Part shown: one piece after another, positions 50,122 to 58,585 of the stretch | Numbering within the stretch: the first letter of the stretch is position 1 | Layout of the letters: each line of letters begins with the position of its first letter | Source of the DNA: Paenisporosarcina indica | Lineage (GTDB): Bacteria > Bacillota > Bacilli > Bacillales_A > Planococcaceae | NCBI RefSeq assembly: GCF_001939075.1 | Contig: NZ_MPTA01000004.1 | Span: forward strand, 62,001-126,000 | DNA: 64,000 bases | Reading direction: 5' to 3' | The notes under the pieces: generated by a model | Told to the model about the DNA's origin: nothing | The model's database searches: none | Seen by the model: the letters and a program-made list of their open reading frames with translations, nothing else | Made by a program: the position numbers and the translations under genes

Positions 50122-50610
50122 TTACACTCCCACTTCCGAGCCATTGCGTATTTCTTTTGCTTCTATATTGGAGGCTTTCAAAATCACACGGACTTGCTTT
50201 TTATAAATAGTTTCATATTGATAGGTCCACTTGAACATTCGACTGTATATTAGCCAAGTTGGGGTATAACTCGATTTCTCAATCCCTCTTTTTTGTAATA
50301 TAAATCTTCGTGTGATTCGATAGACTCTGACGTATATTTTAGGGTTTAAAAAAAGGATTTGATCGGCTTGATCAAACGTTTTCATTGACCAACCCAGATG
50401 TGCCCCTTCGATAATCCAGGAAGGTTGGCTTAATATCGAATCTAACTTGGCATTTCGTACTTCTTCAGTGTTTCGTAGGTCTTCACCAAAACTCCTTGTC
50501 CACACGACTTCATCCAAAGAATACATAGGAATTCCTTTTTGTCTTGACAGCTTTTTCGCAAGTGTTGTCTTGCCACTTCCTACAGGTCCAATAATACGAA
50601 TTTTATTCAT
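50122..50610 (-). CDS. P-loop kinase-like protein (FlaR/topology-modulation-like)
   Basis: 162 residues. RIIGPVGSGKTTLAKKLS is Walker A; MYSLDEVVWTRSFGED and SWIIEGAHLGWSMKTFDQAD follow the same scheme as the FlaR-like protein at 20920-21456, and ILFLNPKIYVRVYRITRRFI is the lid-side helix. A small-molecule kinase by fold. Start ATG at 50610 with GAGTGGG upstream. Immediately precedes the Dph6-like gene, suggesting that the two act on related substrates. Confidence 0.75.
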   Translation of the reverse strand: MNKIRIIGPVGSGKTTLAKKLSRQKGIPMYSLDEVVWTRSFGEDLRNTEEVRNAKLDSILSQPSWIIEGAHLGWSMKTFDQADQILFLNPKIYVRVYRITRRFILQKRGIEKSSYTPTWLIYSRMFKWTYQYETIYKKQVRVILKASNIEAKEIRNGSEVGV

Positions 50611-50720
50611 TTGCCCACTCAATCTGGTTATCACCATTTCCTACAACTTGTTTCATATTTTATCCTCCTTACATCTTTATCTATAGTTGTTATACTTGTG
50701 TTTAGGAAAGGGGCAAAACT

Positions 50721-50975
50721 ATGGAATTAAAACGTGTTGTATACGGTATAATCATGTCGATTTCGCTGATTGTAGTCCGATTGATTAATAAATATCTTTA
50801 CGATATGCCTACATTGGCATCTTTTATTTTCCTCATTTTGATCATGGTAGTCAGTTATAATTTGGTCGATCGTTCATTATATTTTGACAGACAAATTTCA
50901 CGAAAAACATACTACTTATTGAATACGCTCATCGTTACATTATTAATTGTAGCTTTTTATACTATCAAATCTTAA
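50721..50975 (+). CDS. Small hydrophobic membrane protein
   Basis: 84 residues with two to three membrane helices: VYGIIMSISLIVVRLI, ASFIFLILIMVVSYNLV and LLNTLIVTLLIVAFYTI, joined by short basic loops. No enzymatic motif and no family recognised. SD GGAAAGGGG. A bidirectional terminator follows. It could be a small stress or transport accessory protein, but nothing in the context supports a choice. Confidence 0.65.
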   Translation: MELKRVVYGIIMSISLIVVRLINKYLYDMPTLASFIFLILIMVVSYNLVDRSLYFDRQISRKTYYLLNTLIVTLLIVAFYTIKS

Positions 50976-50978
50976 TTC

Positions 50979-51013
50979 CGTACTGAGAATTCTTTTCTCT
51001 TGTGCGGTTTTTA
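50979..51013. terminator. Bidirectional terminator
   Basis: CCGTACTGAGAA pairs with TTCTC.TTGTGCGG (one G-T pair) and a T-run follows on the plus strand. Confidence 0.7.
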
Positions 51014-51017
51014 CCAT

Positions 51018-51509
51018 TTATGCTGGCATCGGGGTGTTCGTTGGCGCGGCAAAGCCTTCATTGTAAGTTTGATCGATAAACTCACGAATCTCCTTCAACG
51101 ACTTACCTTCTTGTGTCATTTGGATGGATTGAATTGCAATCTGTACACAAACTTGGCAACGCGTCCCATGATCATCCCAAATAATCGAACCATTTTCATT
51201 TACTTTATCGATAAAACAGTTCTTGTTACTCGTATGTCCAGCACTTTCCCCACAACCACAATAGCAAGGCATCCATTCCAATATTTCGTGTGCTTTCCCA
51301 GCTGCCTGATACACCAGTTTCATTTCTTCGGTTTGATTCTCCAAGAATGAAGGCAGTACATCAGCAGATGCAGTTTGTTCCTGTAAATCCACATTTGGTG
51401 TATGTGCTTGATGTCCTTCATCATGTCCGTCATGTTCATTTTCTTTGCTTGAACAACCTGCGATCAATAATGCACTAATACATAACATAATAAACCACTT
51501 TATTTTCAT
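51018..51509 (-). CDS. PCYCGC-motif lipoprotein
   Basis: 163 residues. Signal peptide with lipobox ALLIAGC, then a His/Asp/Glu-rich stretch (EHDGHDEGHQAH) that may bind metal, then the namesake MPCYCGCGESAGHTSNKNCF and HGTRCQVCVQIAIQ. The six or more cysteines suggest a metal or redox site on the outer membrane face. The PCYCGC family is annotated as unknown function. SD GGAGGAG. Stands alone. Roles in copper or sporulation are speculation. Confidence 0.85.
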   Translation of the reverse strand: MKIKWFIMLCISALLIAGCSSKENEHDGHDEGHQAHTPNVDLQEQTASADVLPSFLENQTEEMKLVYQAAGKAHEILEWMPCYCGCGESAGHTSNKNCFIDKVNENGSIIWDDHGTRCQVCVQIAIQSIQMTQEGKSLKEIREFIDQTYNEGFAAPTNTPMPA

Positions 51510-51580
51510 TTAAATACTCCTCCAACACACTGACTTCAGTGAAATCAGCCCTTTGATAATTTGTCCTCAATGGAAATAGC

Positions 51581-52045
51581 CTATTTAATAATAGGTGTTT
51601 GTTCTTGATAAACCCAGTCCATGATAAATCGTTGTTGGTGTGAATTTAGATTAGGTGGCAAATTTTGCTTATCGAAGTAGGCATGTGCACGTGTTTCTTC
51701 GCTTTTTTGAATGAGTTTCCCCGTGACTTCAGATGTTATAAAAATTAGCTGGATACTATATACCTGATTACCATTTGCATATTTTGCAAATCCTTCTTGC
51801 CCAGAATATACACCGAAAAAATCTAAATTCCCAATAACTAAACCGGTTTCTTCTTCAGCTTCTCTCCTTGCAGCATCTTCAACTTTTTCTCCTAATTCTA
51901 ATACACCGCCTGGAATGCACCATACATCTGCATCTGTTCGATGTTGCAATAAGATTTGATTGTCTTTTTCGATAATCACGCCACATCCCACAGTTAACAG
52001 TGGTTCATTACCTATCAACTTTCTCATCGTTTTTATGTAGTTCAT
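51581..52045 (-). CDS. NUDIX hydrolase
   Basis: 154 residues. The Nudix box GGVLELGEKVEDAARREAEEETGL (GX5EX7REXXEEXG) is intact. The first strand reads TVGCGVIIEKDNQILLQHR and the C-terminal helix NSHQQRFIMDWV. Cleaves nucleoside diphosphates linked to another group; substrate unknown (the WCIPGGVLELGE form resembles ADP-ribose or mutT-like members). Start ATG at 52045 with GGAGG eleven bases upstream. Confidence 0.87.
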   Translation of the reverse strand: MNYIKTMRKLIGNEPLLTVGCGVIIEKDNQILLQHRTDADVWCIPGGVLELGEKVEDAARREAEEETGLVIGNLDFFGVYSGQEGFAKYANGNQVYSIQLIFITSEVTGKLIQKSEETRAHAYFDKQNLPPNLNSHQQRFIMDWVYQEQTPIIK

Positions 52046-52074
52046 CTTAATAAAATCCTCCAATAGCAAAGAAG

Positions 52075-52099
52075 AAGCCTGGTTTGCACCAAGCCTTCC
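52075..52099 (-). terminator. Terminator-like hairpin after the HD-GYP remnant
   Basis: Minus strand AAGGCTTGGT pairs with ACCAGGCTT, followed by TCTTCTTT. Confidence 0.5.
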
Positions 52100-52102
52100 T
52101 CT

Positions 52103-52481
52103 TTAATGCCATTTAAATTTTTGTTCATGTAATAATTTCAGGAATGCATCCACTACAATTGGATTAAACCGGAAAATTATTTCGATAAATACGGTTTGTT
52201 GTCATCGCATCGAATGAATCTACCACTTATACAATAGATGCTTCCAGTGAAATTTCATCCCCTTTAATCCGTGTAGATACCTTTTCCATCATAACGTTCA
52301 TGATGATCTTCTAAGATAAATGGGAATATCGAATCCACTCTTCGGCATGACCAATATCTGAACGGTGTAAAGATGGCTTTTCTTTTATGTCTTTAACCTG
52401 TTCCCGTGTAAGTGTCTTAGGTACCTCCACGCTTGACGTTCTTATACATATAACTGTATCTTCTTTCAATTCTTTTGTCAT
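52103..52481 (-). pseudogene. Decayed HD-GYP domain protein
   Basis: Minus frames give, in order: VPKTLTREQVKDIKEKPSLH, ILEDHHERYDGKGIY, KGDEISLEASIV, VVDSFDAMTTNRIYRN, and a C-terminal FNPIVVDAFLKLLHE-like tail. This order is that of HD-GYP cyclic-di-GMP phosphodiesterases (HHERYDGKGYP and VVDSFDAMT are the hallmarks). Frames change at least twice, and stops follow HLS, YTD and SIV. The HD half of the domain is mostly missing. Non-functional. Confidence 0.7.
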
Positions 52482-52533
52482 TATTAATCATCGCAATTAT
52501 TTGAATTCTTCTCTATTCCGCTTAATTCCCCAT

Positions 52534-52564
52534 GAAAAAGCTCTCCAAATTATTGGAGAGCTTT
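52534..52564 (-). terminator. Terminator of floT
   Basis: AGCTCTCCAA pairs with TTGGAGAGCT across a 4-base loop; T-run on the minus strand. Confidence 0.9.
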
Positions 52565-52569
52565 CGTCA

Positions 52570-54111
52570 TTAAAGTGGCAAGCGATTATCTTTCTTTTCT
52601 TCTTTTTCCTTATCTTCCATTTGGTAAGAGATCCGGTCTAAAGTTGGGCGAATCGTGGACTTGCCAGAGAAATTTTCCAACATTTCTTTGACATCGATTC
52701 CCGAAGATGCTTTTAACGTTTCTTGTAAAGTGGCCATCAGATTAGTTGCATATGAAGTAACCTTATTTGCACCGCCACCTTCGCCGCCGCCAGTATCAAC
52801 AACCGTAATTTTGTCGATATTTGCTAATGGGCTCGCAATTTGTTTTGCATATTCAGGCATCATGCGAACGATCATATCAAGAACTGCAGCTTGACCATAA
52901 TGTTCAAATGCTTCCGCAAGCTTTTGTTTCGCTTCCGCTTCAGCTAGACCTTTCAGACGAATAATATCCGCTTCTGTTACCCCTTGTGCACGCTCAGAGT
53001 CAGCTTTAGCTAAACCATCAAGTCGTACACTTTCCGCATCGGCTTTGGCTCTTGCTTCGATTCTGTATTTTTCTGCATCCGATTCAGCGATTACACGGGA
53101 TTTCGCAGCAGCTGCATTTTGTTCAATTGCATAACGATCTGCATCTGCTTTCTTTTTCACTTCAGAATCGTATTGTTTTTCACGACGCAAAATTTCTTTT
53201 TCTTCAAGTTCAATTTGTTTCTGCCGCTCAATAATTTTAATTTGCATTTCCTGTTCCATTACTTCTTGTTTGGAAACCGCTGTCTGAAGCTCGTAGGCTT
53301 GGTCAGCACGAGCCTTGGCAACATCCTGCTCACGACGATATTCAGCTACCTTCAAAAGATTTTCTTTTTCTGCTGCGGCAATTTCTGTGGCACGTTCAAT
53401 TTCGGATTGCTGTGCTTCTTTTGCCGCTTCAGCTCGCTTAATTCGTGTTTCCTTGTCTGCTTCAGCTGTGGCAATGTCTGCGTCACGTTTGACTTGTGCG
53501 ATACGCGGTTTACCTAGAGAATCCAAGTATCCATTTTTATCTCGCACATCTTTTATTGTAAATGACACGATAATAAGTCCCATTTTCGCTAGATCTTGAG
53601 ATGCAACGCGTTGTACTTCCTGCGAGAATTTATCTCGATTCTTGTAAATTTCTTCTACAGTCATAGAACCTAAAATTGATCGTAGGTGGCCTTCCAACAC
53701 TTCTTTTGCTTCATTTTCACGATCTTCTTTTGACTTCCCTAAAAATTGCTCAGCGGCAGTTGCGATTTCTGAAATTGATCCGCCAATTTTGATAATCGCG
53801 GTTCCATCTGCCATAACCGGAACGCCTTGCTCTGTATACACTTCAGGTGTGGTTACTTCTAATTTACTTGATAACAAACTAAGTGGTGCTGCTTGCTGGA
53901 ATATAGGAAGTAAGAATGTACCTCCACCACGAATAATTTTAATTCGATTTCCAGAATCATCTGTATGCACGGTTTTGGAGCCTAGATAACTACCTGTTAC
54001 GATAAGTGCTTCATCTGGACCTACTGTTCTGTACTTTGTAATAAAAACTCCAATAATCGCCAATAATACGAATGCAACAATTCCTACAATAACCCAAATT
54101 CCTAATTGCAT
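52570..54111 (-). CDS. floT: Flotillin FloT (YuaG)
   Basis: 513 residues. An N-terminal membrane anchor (GIWVIVGIVAFVLLAIIGVF) leads to a SPFH/PHB domain (about residues 30-200, TVGPDEALIVTG … DLAKMGLIIVSFTIKDV) and a long Ala/Glu/Lys-rich coiled coil with EA repeats (about 200-430). It scaffolds functional membrane microdomains and membrane fluidity. The C-terminal tail is charged. Start placed at the second ATG (54111), seven bases after GGGGGA. 17 bp after its partner nfeD. Confidence 0.95.
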   Translation of the reverse strand: MQLGIWVIVGIVAFVLLAIIGVFITKYRTVGPDEALIVTGSYLGSKTVHTDDSGNRIKIIRGGGTFLLPIFQQAAPLSLLSSKLEVTTPEVYTEQGVPVMADGTAIIKIGGSISEIATAAEQFLGKSKEDRENEAKEVLEGHLRSILGSMTVEEIYKNRDKFSQEVQRVASQDLAKMGLIIVSFTIKDVRDKNGYLDSLGKPRIAQVKRDADIATAEADKETRIKRAEAAKEAQQSEIERATEIAAAEKENLLKVAEYRREQDVAKARADQAYELQTAVSKQEVMEQEMQIKIIERQKQIELEEKEILRREKQYDSEVKKKADADRYAIEQNAAAAKSRVIAESDAEKYRIEARAKADAESVRLDGLAKADSERAQGVTEADIIRLKGLAEAEAKQKLAEAFEHYGQAAVLDMIVRMMPEYAKQIASPLANIDKITVVDTGGGEGGGANKVTSYATNLMATLQETLKASSGIDVKEMLENFSGKSTIRPTLDRISYQMEDKEKEEKKDNRLPL

Positions 54112-54128
54112 GTTCATTCCCCCATTTT

Positions 54129-54653
54129 CTACTTTTTATTGAAATCAAAGGCTTCATATTCTCGAACTAAAAACGTACCTTCTTTTACATCAATCACTAA
54201 AACTTCTTTGCCATAGTCGATATCCTCATTATCGTAACCAGTCGCCCGTTTATGCAACAAACCACTTACTGAATCAATGACAATTTCGCCAAATCCATTT
54301 GATGGAATCGGGGTAATGACTTTTGCTACTTTTCCGGCTAAAGACTCATCTGTATAGGCTAACGAAACTTCTGCTGATGACATGGGGAGTAAGACGAAAA
54401 AATATAACAGAATATCTACAATAAGACCAACTACAACACTAGCAGCTAAAACTAAAAAACTATTCCAGTTTGTTAATACTTCCAGCACATACCCAGTAGC
54501 AGAGGTAAGTGTAACGAAAGCTAACAGAATGGCCGGATTTAAAAATGGTATACCTTCTCCGATTCCTTCTACGACATCCCCGAAGAAAACATACAGGATG
54601 GTTGCAGCACCCACTATCAGTAATACATACAAATAAATTTGTTCTACCGACAT
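54129..54653 (-). CDS. nfeD: NfeD-like membrane protein (YuaF)
   Basis: 174 residues. Four membrane helices are followed by a C-terminal OB-fold domain (about residues 105-174, SLAGKVAKVITPIPSNGFGEIVIDS … EVLVIDVKEGTFLV). NfeD proteins are partners of flotillin/stomatin proteins and are encoded next to them, as here. Start ATG at 54653 after GGGAGTG. First gene of the yuaF-floT operon; probably in the sigma-W-type envelope regulon by analogy, though no such promoter was verified. Confidence 0.92.
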   Translation of the reverse strand: MSVEQIYLYVLLIVGAATILYVFFGDVVEGIGEGIPFLNPAILLAFVTLTSATGYVLEVLTNWNSFLVLAASVVVGLIVDILLYFFVLLPMSSAEVSLAYTDESLAGKVAKVITPIPSNGFGEIVIDSVSGLLHKRATGYDNEDIDYGKEVLVIDVKEGTFLVREYEAFDFNKK

Positions 54654-54846
54654 GACAGTCACTCCCATTTCAGCAATTCTTTAGTGATTACTAGTAGTTA
54701 CGAACCAATATAAGAAAAGTTTCATTTTTCAATTAAATATTTTTTTGATGGAACTTTTTCTAGGCTGAGTATATGTAAGAAATTACACTTACAATACAAA
54801 AGCACATATGTCACTCTAACTAAGAGTCTACACATGTGCTTGTTCA

Positions 54847-55170
54847 TCAATTATAACCGAGTTCCCCGTAAGGTTGTTTTTCAGTTAGCCATTTCTCTTT
54901 AGCTTGCGACAGTTCCGACTTAACTTGGTAGGTAGATTTCCCTTCTGTTTTGAAGGATTCCAACACTTCGAATGTAAATGACTCTTCTCCAAATGAATTC
55001 CAATCATTTATTAAGTCTTTATTCAATAATGTTCCGAATTTCAATTGAAACAATAATCCATTTAAACGCTTTATATTATTCATAGCTTCTATATATACTT
55101 TGCCATTTTTGGTATTTGTTACTAGTAGTACCCCAGCTATTGGATACTCTTCTTTTGCTTGTTGTTTCAA
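54847..55170 (-). CDS. GIY-YIG nuclease family protein with weak start
   Basis: 107 residues. The GIY-YIG region is degenerate: GVLLVTNTKNGKVYI replaces the GIYxxxN…YIG pattern, and NDWNSFGEESFTFEVLE with KEKWLTEKQPYGELGYN are typical of the Bacillus subgroup. Nuclease activity is doubtful because the second motif (YIE in place of YIG) is altered. There is no ATG; a TTG at 55170 or ATT at 55197 could start it. It is in the same frame as the upstream regulator fragment, separated by one TAA. Confidence 0.65.
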   Translation of the reverse strand: MKQQAKEEYPIAGVLLVTNTKNGKVYIEAMNNIKRLNGLLFQLKFGTLLNKDLINDWNSFGEESFTFEVLESFKTEGKSTYQVKSELSQAKEKWLTEKQPYGELGYN

Positions 55171-55197
55171 TTCTTTCTTTCGAGTATTTTCCCCAAT

Positions 55198-55939
55198 TTA
55201 TTCTTCCTTTCTCCAATAAGCAGAACCATCCGTTTCACGTACCAAGAAGTGATACATAATTAAATATCGTCTAACAAATGTATGGTCATCAAACGCTTCC
55301 TTAATTAATTCGTTCACTTCTTTTTCTTTATAGATTTTTCCAAATACAAATTTTTTCACGAGTTCACATAGAACAATAAATCGATGTTTTTCCTGTAATT
55401 TAAATGTTTTAAGTTTCCCATCTTCAAAGTTTTTCGCTATTACAGCTTGATATTCTGTATCAGTAATGGTGAATGGTTTTTCATATAAAACAATTTCCTC
55501 TTTCGGATGGCTTCGAGCTGTTTGTTCTTCCTCGATCAAGCTCATTAATGAAGCTCATTAATGTTAGTAGCACCTTCGCTTGTTTTTCCTTCTTTTTCAA
55601 TGAAAAACGATGATTGCGTACTGTTGATGCACTGCCTATTTGGAGCACTTCCTGAATTTCACGATCGGATTTACCTTCAAACATTTGTTGCATCACAGCT
55701 TTATGCTGTTCCGATAATCCTGTAATCTCTTTATCTTGTTCTATTAAGTAGGAAAATACAGAACCATGTTTTTCTTCAATATGCAGTTGGATAAATTTAT
55801 ATGCCTCAAAAAATTGTTTTTCTCGTTGATATACCATGCCTTTTTCAATTGACTTTCCACATAGTAAGCATGTAAAAGCCTTACCGCTTTCGGTATAACC
55901 ATTTTTTATTTCACTTAACGTTGAGTCAAATAAATTCAT
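55198..55939 (-). pseudogene. DUF2087 transcriptional regulator interrupted by a 13-bp tandem duplication
   Basis: The first half (55939 to about 55550) is an N-terminal zinc-like CLLCGKSIEKG domain and a LuxR-type helix-turn-helix (SDREIQEVLQIGSASTVRNH). The second half (55545 to 55198) is DUF2087: LKTFKLQEKHRFIVLCELVK, IYKEKEVNELIKEAFDDHTF, RRYLIMYHFLVRETDGSAYW. AAGCTCATTAATG occurs twice in tandem at 55538-55550 and 55551-55563. Removing one copy restores TLMSLIEEEQ and a 243-residue protein of the usual length. The second half could also be translated on its own from the ATG at 55545. Confidence 0.85.
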
Positions 55940-56249
55940 TTTGTAGACACCCTCTTTTTATGTTTACCTTTATGTAAACATTATAACATTATATCTACTA
56001 AATAATAAAGGTTAGCGTTTCATTCAAGATGGGTATTATATATTCAAAGACTAGAGATTGAATAGTCGTAATAATATGAGTATTTACTATAGTAATAATT
56101 AAAGGTTGCATGATTTAGGAATCCTAATGTTACAGCAGTGTAAAGTTTAAGTGGGTAATGTAAAATATGTTTTTATTTCCTAAAGGTTTTGATATGATGT
56201 TTGAGGTTATTTGAATAACCAATTCTATTTAAAGTCCAGGAGGCTTTCT
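55940..56249. other. 310-bp divergent intergenic region
   Basis: Contains the operator/promoter of the regulator (55961-55993) and the upstream sequence of the phosphate operon. A TTACTATAGTAA palindrome near 56098 is unexplained. No gene. Confidence 0.55.
55961..55993 (-). promoter_or_regulatory. Promoter and palindromic operator of the DUF2087 regulator
   Basis: TGTTTAC and GTAAACA (55961-55967, 55974-55980) form a perfect inverted repeat with 6-base spacer. Minus-strand TATAAT boxes lie at 55980-55985 and 55988-55993. The repeat thus covers the expected transcription start, fitting autorepression. Confidence 0.55.
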
Positions 56250-56870
56250 ATGTTTAGTCCAAAAAAACAAGATCCTTTTTTCACTTCTTTACTCAACATC
56301 GCAGAGATCGTGAAAGAAGCGACGCATTATGCAGATGATTTTAAAATTAAAACCGTTCCAGATTTAAAAGAACTAAGTATTAAATTAAAGAATTATGAAA
56401 CGGAAGGCGACAAATTAATTCATGATTTGATTACAAAATTAAACAAATCATTCATGACGCCAATCGAACGTGAAGATATACTTTATTTAGCCAATAAAAT
56501 GGATGATATTTTAGATGGCGTTGAAGCTTTCGCAGCGTATCTTGAAATGTATTCATTGATTGAAATTGACGACTCTATGCGCACTTTTTTACATTATATA
56601 GTGAAAAGTACAGACGAAATCGTTAAAGCTATGGAATTACTAGCAAACAAAAAACTTCTTCAGATGCGTGAACATGCCGTATTGATTAAAGAATACGAAC
56701 GTAAATGTGATGAAGTATTGCGTACTTCCATTAAACAGCTTTTCTTAAAAGAAAAAGATCCAATTCGTATCATTCAGTTCAAAGACATTTACGAACAGCT
56801 TGAAGACATCGCAGATTACGCTCAAAACGTGGCAAACACGATTGAGACAATCATCATGCGTAATGCATAG
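56250..56870 (+). CDS. DUF47 (PhoU-like) phosphate-transport accessory protein
   Basis: 206 residues, all helical. PFFTSLLNIAEIVKEATHYA, KNYETEGDKLIHDLITKLNK (E-x-x-x-D-rich helix), PIEREDILYLANKMDDILD and EYERKCDEVLR are the PhoU/DUF47 metal-cluster helices. DUF47 proteins accompany Pit transporters and probably control them. Start ATG at 56250 after CAGGAGG; upstream in-frame codons lack an SD. 14 bp before pit. Confidence 0.92.
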   Translation: MFSPKKQDPFFTSLLNIAEIVKEATHYADDFKIKTVPDLKELSIKLKNYETEGDKLIHDLITKLNKSFMTPIEREDILYLANKMDDILDGVEAFAAYLEMYSLIEIDDSMRTFLHYIVKSTDEIVKAMELLANKKLLQMREHAVLIKEYERKCDEVLRTSIKQLFLKEKDPIRIIQFKDIYEQLEDIADYAQNVANTIETIIMRNA

Positions 56871-56884
56871 GGGCGAATTTAGAT

Positions 56885-57883
56885 ATGGATGCAATACTTA
56901 TATTAACGATTCTTGTTGTCATTTTCGCACTAGGATTTGACTTCATTAACGGCTTTCATGATACGGCAAATGCAATAGCGACATCTGTTTCAACACGTGC
57001 TCTTCCACCACGAGTTGCAGTATTGCTTGCAGCTGTCATGAACTTCATTGGAGCACTGACATTTACCGGAGTTGCGAAAACAATTACAAAAGATATTGTG
57101 GATCCTTTCGCATTACAAAATGGTTCCCTAATTATTTTAGCAGCACTTTTATCAGCAATTGCATGGAATTTAATCACTTGGTATTTCGGAATTCCATCTA
57201 GTTCATCTCATGCTTTAATTGGATCAATCGCAGGTGCCGCTGTTTCCGCGGCAGGGCTAGGGATACTAAATTACACTGGATTCATTAAGATCCTTCAGGC
57301 TTTATTGATTTCACCTTTTTTAGCACTTGCTGTCGGTTTCTTGATGATGTCATTGTTTAAAATATTATTTAAAAACAACAATCTTTATCGTACGAATAAA
57401 GGCTTCCGTATATTCCAAATCGGTACAGCTGCTTTACAATCTTTCACGCATGGTACTAATGATGCACAAAAAGCAATGGGGATTATCACGATGGCTTTGA
57501 TTGCTGCTGAAATGCAATCAACAGATGATATTCAAATGTGGGTTCGTGTATCAGCAGCACTTGCAATGGGGATTGGGACATCCATCGGTGGTTATAAAAT
57601 CATTAAAACCGTCGGTGGAAAAATCATGAAAATCCGTCCCATTAACGGGGCAGCTGCCGACTTGTCATCTGCATTGATCATTTTCGGTGCAACGACGATT
57701 CATTTACCAGTATCAACAACTCATGTTATCTCTTCTGCGATTATGGGTGTAGGTTCTGCTCAACGCGTAAAAGGCGTTAAATGGGGCGTTGCGAAGAAAA
57801 TCATTATAACGTGGGTTATTACATTACCAATCTGTGCAGCTCTTGCTGCGATTATTTATCAAGTGCTTCATTTATTTTACTAA
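56885..57883 (+). CDS. pit: Low-affinity inorganic phosphate transporter, PiT family
   Basis: 332 residues with 10 membrane helices. The duplicated PiT signature is seen as GFHDTANAIATSV near residue 23 and HGTNDAQKAMGIITMAL near residue 194. It imports metal-phosphate with protons across the cytoplasmic membrane. SD GGGGCG at reduced strength. Second gene of the DUF47-pit operon, followed by a strong terminator. Confidence 0.95.
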   Translation: MDAILILTILVVIFALGFDFINGFHDTANAIATSVSTRALPPRVAVLLAAVMNFIGALTFTGVAKTITKDIVDPFALQNGSLIILAALLSAIAWNLITWYFGIPSSSSHALIGSIAGAAVSAAGLGILNYTGFIKILQALLISPFLALAVGFLMMSLFKILFKNNNLYRTNKGFRIFQIGTAALQSFTHGTNDAQKAMGIITMALIAAEMQSTDDIQMWVRVSAALAMGIGTSIGGYKIIKTVGGKIMKIRPINGAAADLSSALIIFGATTIHLPVSTTHVISSAIMGVGSAQRVKGVKWGVAKKIIITWVITLPICAALAAIIYQVLHLFY

Positions 57884-57902
57884 TTGAAAATAATACCTCT
57901 AT

Positions 57903-57942
57903 AAAAAGCTGCCACACTCAAGATATGAGCGTGGCAGCTTTT
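57903..57942. terminator. Bidirectional terminator
   Basis: AAAAGCTGCCAC pairs with GTGGCAGCTTTT, with A- and T-runs, between the convergent pit and pentapeptide genes. Confidence 0.92.
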
Positions 57943-58585
57943 ATTCTTTAATCAACAATCCAAGTGATTTAGCAAACCCAATCGCTTGTTCAGTCGAAAC
58001 AGTGCAACCATCTAACTTATCAATGGTCACGGTCAAGTCTTCATATGTACATGTACTTAAATCAATATTTGCTAAACTAGTGTCAGTGAAGTTGACACCG
58101 TCCAACTCACATGTATTAAATAGCACCTTTTCAAATGCACATTCAAAAAAATCCGCTTTATTTAAGGATGTGTTCTCAAATTTCACTTGCTTGAATTTAC
58201 TAAAGCTAAAAGCAGCATAATTTGCAACACACCCATTCATAACTACATGACCAAAACGACTTTGCGAACATTGTGCTCCAACTAATTTTGAGTGGTGAAA
58301 TTCTACTCGGTGAAACACAGAATCGCCAAAATCCACGTTAGACAAATCGCAGCGTTCAAATTTACAATCGATAAATTCCACTTGTTCAAAACGTGTTTCG
58401 ACAAATGATACATCATGAAAATGAATTTGATCAAAGCTGATTTTTCTTTCAGGTAACTCAAATACATTCCATTCCGACACCATTCCCCGGGAAATAAATC
58501 GTTCTTCTTCCACCTCAATTAGAGTCGAAACATCCAATTTTTCAAGTCGTGATGGGATTTTCGGCTTATCTAACTTCAAATTCAT
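57941..58585 (-). CDS. Pentapeptide repeat protein
   Basis: 214 residues. About 20 pentapeptide units of the A(D/N)LXX type, e.g. DCKFERCDLSNVDFGDSVF and CAFEKVLFNTCELDGVNF, run from about residue 60 to 185 and form a right-handed beta-helix. Flanking regions are not repetitive. Similar proteins protect gyrase from quinolones (Qnr/McbG), but most have no known role; resistance cannot be claimed. AGAGGTGC lies just before the ATG, so the start spacing is short. Confidence 0.85.
   Translation of the reverse strand: MNLKLDKPKIPSRLEKLDVSTLIEVEEERFISRGMVSEWNVFELPERKISFDQIHFHDVSFVETRFEQVEFIDCKFERCDLSNVDFGDSVFHRVEFHHSKLVGAQCSQSRFGHVVMNGCVANYAAFSFSKFKQVKFENTSLNKADFFECAFEKVLFNTCELDGVNFTDTSLANIDLSTCTYEDLTVTIDKLDGCTVSTEQAIGFAKSLGLLIKE

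Larger units (their letters stand above)
52046..52569. other. 524-bp region containing an HD-GYP remnant
   Basis: Mostly occupied by the decayed HD-GYP gene (52103-52481) with flanking terminators at 52075-52099 and 52534-52564. Nothing else seen. Confidence 0.6.

Noticed and set aside
57941-58585. Quinolone resistance by the pentapeptide repeat protein
   Set aside because: Pentapeptide repeats alone do not show gyrase protection; no Qnr-specific features could be confirmed.
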